Source of the DNA: Comamonadaceae bacterium
Lineage (GTDB): Bacteria > Pseudomonadota > Gammaproteobacteria > Burkholderiales > Burkholderiaceae_C
Length of the DNA stretch: 34,468 nt
Direction of reading: 5' to 3'
Assembly: GCA_027490555.1 (NCBI GenBank)
Contig: JAIXXW010000258.1
Location: 1-34,468 of the forward strand
The notes beneath the pieces are model-generated. The model made no database searches, was not told where the DNA came from, and was given only the letters and a program-made list of their open reading frames with translations. A program made the translations under genes and the position numbers. Below, in pieces: positions 27,201 through 33,200 of this stretch (its first letter is position 1; the number at the start of each line of letters is the position of its first letter).

Positions 27201-30200
27201 TGCGGAGGTCAGGCCTGTGCCGGAAAGGGTCCAGGTGACGATGGACTCGATGCCGGTGTTGCCACTGCGCTCAACGGTGAACTGGTATTCGACAGCGCCG
27301 CCGCCGTTGCCTTCGTCGCGTGAAACCCGCAAGGAATTGGTGGCGAACTGCACGGTGGCATCGTCGTTGTTGATGACGGTGGTGGCCGCGTCACTGCCAT
27401 CGTTGGTTCGGGTGTCCTTGAGCGAGGTGCCCACCGTGGTGGGCTGGCCCAGTTGAACGGTGACGGCCTCGTTGGTTTCCTGCAGCCAGTCGGTTTTGGT
27501 GCGGAAACTCAGGGTCTGGGAGGTGGTGTTGGGGTTGGCGATGGCAAACGCCGCCGTGGCAGCCGGTGCGAAGGTGACCCAGCCCTTGATGGCGGCATTG
27601 TCTGCGTCGTACCAGCCCGTGGCGGTGGCCGTGGTCGGGAAGGTCTGCTCAAAGTCCGAGACCGTCAGACCGTTGGCCAGGGCAATGCTCCAGGGCACGA
27701 TGGACGTCTGGTTGAGGTTGCCGTCGCGTTCGATGGTGAAGGTCAGCGTCTTGAAGTCGTCACTGAGCCCGTCCTGATCCACCGGATCTTCGGTCTGACG
27801 CAGTGGATCACTGCCTTCGGTGATGCTGCCGATGCCTGCCGTGACCGACACCTCGGCGTCATCGTCGCGGATCACGCTTGAAGCGACCAGCGGTTGACCA
27901 TTGTTCAGGAGCGGGATGGTCATCGCCGCATCGCTGTAGAGCGTGACGGTGGCCGTCTTCTGCGGGTTGACGATGGAATCCTGGCGAAGCTGCAGACGCA
28001 GCGCCGCGCTCTCGGCGGTGGGCGTGAAGGTCAGTGAACCCGACAGCGGCTGGGCAATGGCCACATCGTCGGCGGTGATGCCGGTGGCTTTCCAGTAAAT
28101 GGTGCCGGGTGCGCCAATCGAGGCAATGTCATACACGAGGGCGCGCTGGGCGTCGGTCTCGTTGCCTTCGACCACCTCTGCCGAGCGGGCGGTGATGCTG
28201 TAACCGGCGTCGTCGGCAACCACAATGACCGCATCTTCGGCCAGGGGGTCGAACTCGATGTTGCCCTGGCTGCTCGAGAGCTGCAGGGCCATGCCTTCGG
28301 AGGGCTCGATGTCCAGATCTCCCCGCAGTCGCACCACCACGGTGGCGGTGCTGGCGCCGGCGGCAAAGGTCACGGTGCCCGAAGGCATGCCGTTGTTGGG
28401 CACATTGACAGCTTGCTGGCCGTTTGCAAAGTCTGCAGCATTGACCACATTGTCGCCCTGGCCCACGATGCGCCAGGTGACCGTGCGCGCTTCCAGCGTG
28501 CCCGCCGGATCGCGCGTCAGGGTGTAAGTGACGGTGTGGACGGGGTCTGCGGGGCTCGCAGAGCTGGCGCCTTCGACCTGGATGTGCGAGGCAAAAACGT
28601 TGCTGTAGGTCGCCGTGGTGGTGGTGATGACATGGTCATCGTCGTTGGTGATGGTGGTGATGGCGCTGGCGAACTGGCTGTCCACCGTGGCGTTGTGTCC
28701 ACCGGTCATGCCGGTGATGGTGCCCAGGCTCACGCTCAGGGCTTCACCGGTCTCCAGGATGTCGTCGCCAGCAACCGTGAATTGCACCTGCACCCGCTGG
28801 GTGTCGCCCCGCAGGGTGAAGGTCTGGCTGGGGCGGCCGTCGTCGTAATTCAGGGTCACCGTCTGCTGCTCGGCAGGCTGCAGCGTGATGCTGCTGGGGC
28901 CGGTGACGCCCGAGGCGCCGCTGCGGTTGAGCGCAACGGTCAGGGTTTGTGAAAGATCGCCCGTGCGCACGATCTCGTAAGTGAGGGTTTGGCTGGTGCC
29001 CTCGCGGCCTTCCACCACGCTGGTGGCCAGCGCGCGGATGCCGATCTTGGCATCGTTGTCTTGCACAACGCCTGTCAGGCCATTGGCCAGCAGTTCAGAG
29101 GGGTGGAACCCGGTGCCAGTGGCGTTGCTCAGCAACAACTGGAAGGCTTCATCGCCTTCGGCCACAAGGTCACCGGCCACCGTGACGGTGACGGTCTTGA
29201 CATCGTTTTCGCCGACGGCCCACTGCAAGGTCCCGCTCTGGTTGCTGGTGATCTCCGCATCCGACAGCGGCGAGGCCAAGGTGACGTTGCCCTCGGTCCG
29301 GGCCAGACGGGCGCCGGTCACACTCCAGTCGATCTGGGAGGCCTGGTTCTGGTAATCGCCCGTGCGGGTGATTTGGTAGGTGTAGGTGGTGCTGCCGCCA
29401 TCGCCTTCGATGGCCGAACCCACCAGGGTCGCGACAATGCCCACATCGTCATTGCGCAGGGTGCCGGTGGCGGTGGTGTTGTTGAGTGCCAGGGCAGAGC
29501 CTGCTGCGGCCAAGTTGGTGCTGTCGAGCACCACGGCAAAGGTGTCATCGCCCTCCACACGCAGATCGTCATTGACCCGCAATGTGATGGTGGCCGTGTC
29601 GCTGCCTTCAGCAAACACCGCCGTGCCAACAATCGAATCTCCATCGGCGTAGCGCACACCGTCGGCGTCGAGGAAGTCGCTGGCTGCTGCGGTGCGACCT
29701 TCAAAGTCCAGATGCCAGTGAACCGTGGTGGACTTGCTGGTGTCACCTTGACGGGTGAGGGTGTAGGTCAGGGTCTGGCCCGCATGGTCGGCCCCGTCTT
29801 CCCAATCGGTCTGGGCGAGGTTGCCACCACCCACAAAGGCAATTTCGTCATCGTCGTTGCGCAAGGTGACCGTGGTGCTCAGGGCCTGGGAATCGGTCGC
29901 CAGGCGGTGCTGCAGTGTGGGTGTGCCTGTCAGCGTGACCACAAAGTTTTCGTTCTGCTCCAACAGGGCATCGGCCTTGACCACCATGCTGATGGTCGCC
30001 ACGTTGCTGCCCGGCGCAAAACGCACCGTGCCGCTGGGGAACTTGCCAGCGGCAAAGTCTGCAGCGCTGACAAAATCGACGCCCACACCGCTGGGCAGGG
30101 CAACCCAGTTCACGTCTGCGGCGGGCAGGATCTCGCCCTGGGTGTCGCGCACCACCGTGACGGTGATGGTCTGGGTGCCTGCATGGCCTTCATCGTGGGT

Positions 30201-33200
30201 GATGGTGACGTCACGCATGCTGATGATGGCGTCGTCGTTGGCGATCAGGCCAATGGCTTCGCGGTTGGCGCTGAGTTCACCGCCACCCTGGATGTTGTCT
30301 TCCAGCACAATCTTGAAGCGTTCGGAGGCTTCGAGCACGTTATCACCCGTCAGACGGATCCGGATCGCCGCCACGGCCTGACCCGCCACGAACTCCAGGC
30401 GGCCGCTGGGCAGCACACCGTTGAACAGGTCGTCGGCACTGGCGTTGTTGGCCCCATCGATCAGTTCCACATGCCAGCCCACGCTGATGTTGGAGCGGTT
30501 GAAGCCTTCTCGGCTGACAAAGGCTTCCAGTTCGGCGCCTGCGCCATCCGGACCTTCAAAAACTCGGAAGCTTGCATCTGCAGAAGCGAAGCCAATGCGG
30601 GCATCGTCGTTGACAATGCTGCCCAGGGCCGGTGGGCTCATCACACCGGCCGGGCCGGACACCACCTCGATGGCGACCTTGAATTTTTCAGTCAGCTCCA
30701 GAACACTGTCTGCTTTCGGATGGAGGCTGATGAGGGCGAAATCCTGCCCCTGGGGAATCGTCACCTGGCCTGCAGGCCAGTCCAGGCCCGGTCCGGCAAA
30801 ATCGTCGGGGCTGGCGTCCAGCGCAGTGCCACTGTCGTAGTCCTCGACCTTCCAGGCAACGACCACATCGCGGTCGGCCACTTGGCTGAGCTGAATGCGG
30901 AACTGGTGAACGGCAGCTGTGCCGCTGGACGAACCCTCAGCGAGATTGGTGCGCTCCGGCAGAATCGACACGGACACGCCGTTGGGGGTCAATTCACCAC
31001 GTGCCGCATCCACACCAAAGTTGGTGCGTGCCGCTACCGCTTCATTGCCAGGCAGATCTGCAATGCGGACCTCGAAGGTGCGCACGCCGTCCACGATCAT
31101 GCCGGCGGGTGCGCGGAAGGTGAAGGTCTGGGTGTCAGAGTCGTCACCATCCATGTTGGGGTCAAAACTGATCGTACGCACCTCAGGCAACTGCAGCTCG
31201 TTTTCCGGCAGAGGGTTCTCCCCGGCTCCGACCACCGACCACGTGGCGCCATGGGCAAAGCCCAGAGCGCCTTCACGTTCGACCGTCACAGTGAACGTGA
31301 CCATGTCGTCCGCATCGGGGTCGCTGGCCTCGATGCGCTGAATGTTCAGCGTGGCATCGTCGCTGCTGATGCGACCCACTGCAGAGCCCGCCTCGATGAA
31401 CACCCGCCCCTGGTCAATGTCACCATGGACATCTGACAGGTTATCGGCCCCGGTGAGGTTGAGCACCACCTGACGCGCTTCGTTGACAACCTGGTCATTG
31501 ACGGTCTGTACGTCCACGTAGGCGAATCGCTCGTTCAAGCCGAAGCTGACGGTGCCCGTGCTCGGGCTGGTGATGTAGTTGGCACCACCAGAAGTGGGCA
31601 GCAACTGGTAATGCACGTCAAAGGCCGTGTCCAGTGCGGTGGTGCGTTCAATGGTGAAACGCAACACGCCACCTTCAAGCACCTGCGGTCCGTCGGGCAG
31701 GACGGCAATGGTCGGATCGTCGTCGAGCACCCAGGTGAAGGCGCTGGAAGCATCTTCATCGACCAGGGAAGCTTGGCCGTCGGACAGGGTGAGAATGGCC
31801 TGCCAGTCGGCTTCCTGCTTGGCGTTGCTGTCGGTGTTCAGCACCAGCTGCACGGATTGACTCACCGTGCCCGGAGCCTGCGGAGGAAAACGGACCGTGC
31901 CACTCACCACACCGGTCTCGGAGTCGCGGGTCATGCCTTGGCCCAGCACAATCTGCGCGCTCGGATCGGCCACAGACCAGACGACGTCTTCGGCGGGCCA
32001 ACCTTCTCTGTCACTGACGCCCAGCGGCTTGGTGCGGGTCACAGTGAAACTGAAGGAGCGGGTTTCGGCAATGTCGTCCTGAGGGTTGCTGTCATTGCCT
32101 TCCCAGACGGCAGCCTGGTTCGCCTGAATTCCGACCTGCAGGAAATCGTCATTGAGGACACGGACCTCGGCACTGGCATAGGCCGGATCGGTCTGTGCAT
32201 ACAGGCTGTCTCTGTCGTCCAGCACAAGCCTGGCGAACTCGTGGCGCTCGACTGTATTGTCCTGGCGCAGCGTCACGCTCACGGTTTTGCTGACTTCGCC
32301 CGGCGCAAACTTGAGCACGCCCGCGAATTCGTCGGCATCCTGGCTGGCCAAATCGGAGGCCTGGATGCCCTCGATGGTGTAGGCCACCGAGTCGGATTGC
32401 GAACCGTTGGTGCGGGTCACCACAAAGCTGAGGGTCTGGGTGGTGAAGGTTTCACCCGGTGTGGCAAATGCCGCCTGAATGTGGTGCACGCCAATGCCAT
32501 TGTCCGTCGCACGGCTGGCGATGTCCTCGAGGGGAGTGCCGTCGGTGTCGAAATCATCCACGTCGTCGGGATCGGCCACGTTGTAGGTGCGTGCCTCGAC
32601 CGGCGTGAAGCGAATGCCCCCCACCGCCTCTTGCGCCAGCAGTTTGACTGCCTTGACCATGCCCCCATCGGCTGCTGCGACCCAGAAAGTCAGGCGGCCA
32701 TCGCCCAATTCGGCATCGTCAATCTGATAAACCTGGCCTGGCACTGCATCATCCAGGACGTCGGCGCCGCCCAGTTGCAGCTGCATGCCTTCGGGTCGCA
32801 GTTGCTCCAGACGGAAATCGGTCCTGACCAGAATGCCGCTGTCGGAAAGGTAATTGTTGTCCTGGGCCAGCCACACGCTTTCCATGGGGATGTTGTCAGG
32901 ATCATCGGCGAACACCGCCCTGAAACCACTGACGCCATAGCCGTTCTGGCCCTGGGCCAGGGCCAGGCCCATGTTTTGGAAGCCATAACCAAAATCATTG
33001 ATGACCTGGAACTGCTGTGCGTTGTTGCCAACGTACTGGCCAGACACCAATGAGAAGCGGACACCTTCGACACCGTTGACCACGGCATCTTCCGCGCGGA
33101 TCCGCACGGCTTTGGTGAACATGGGGTCGGACAACGACACCCAGAAATTCATGGTGTGCGGGTTGACCCAATCCACCTCGCGCACTGTGCGTGGCACCAC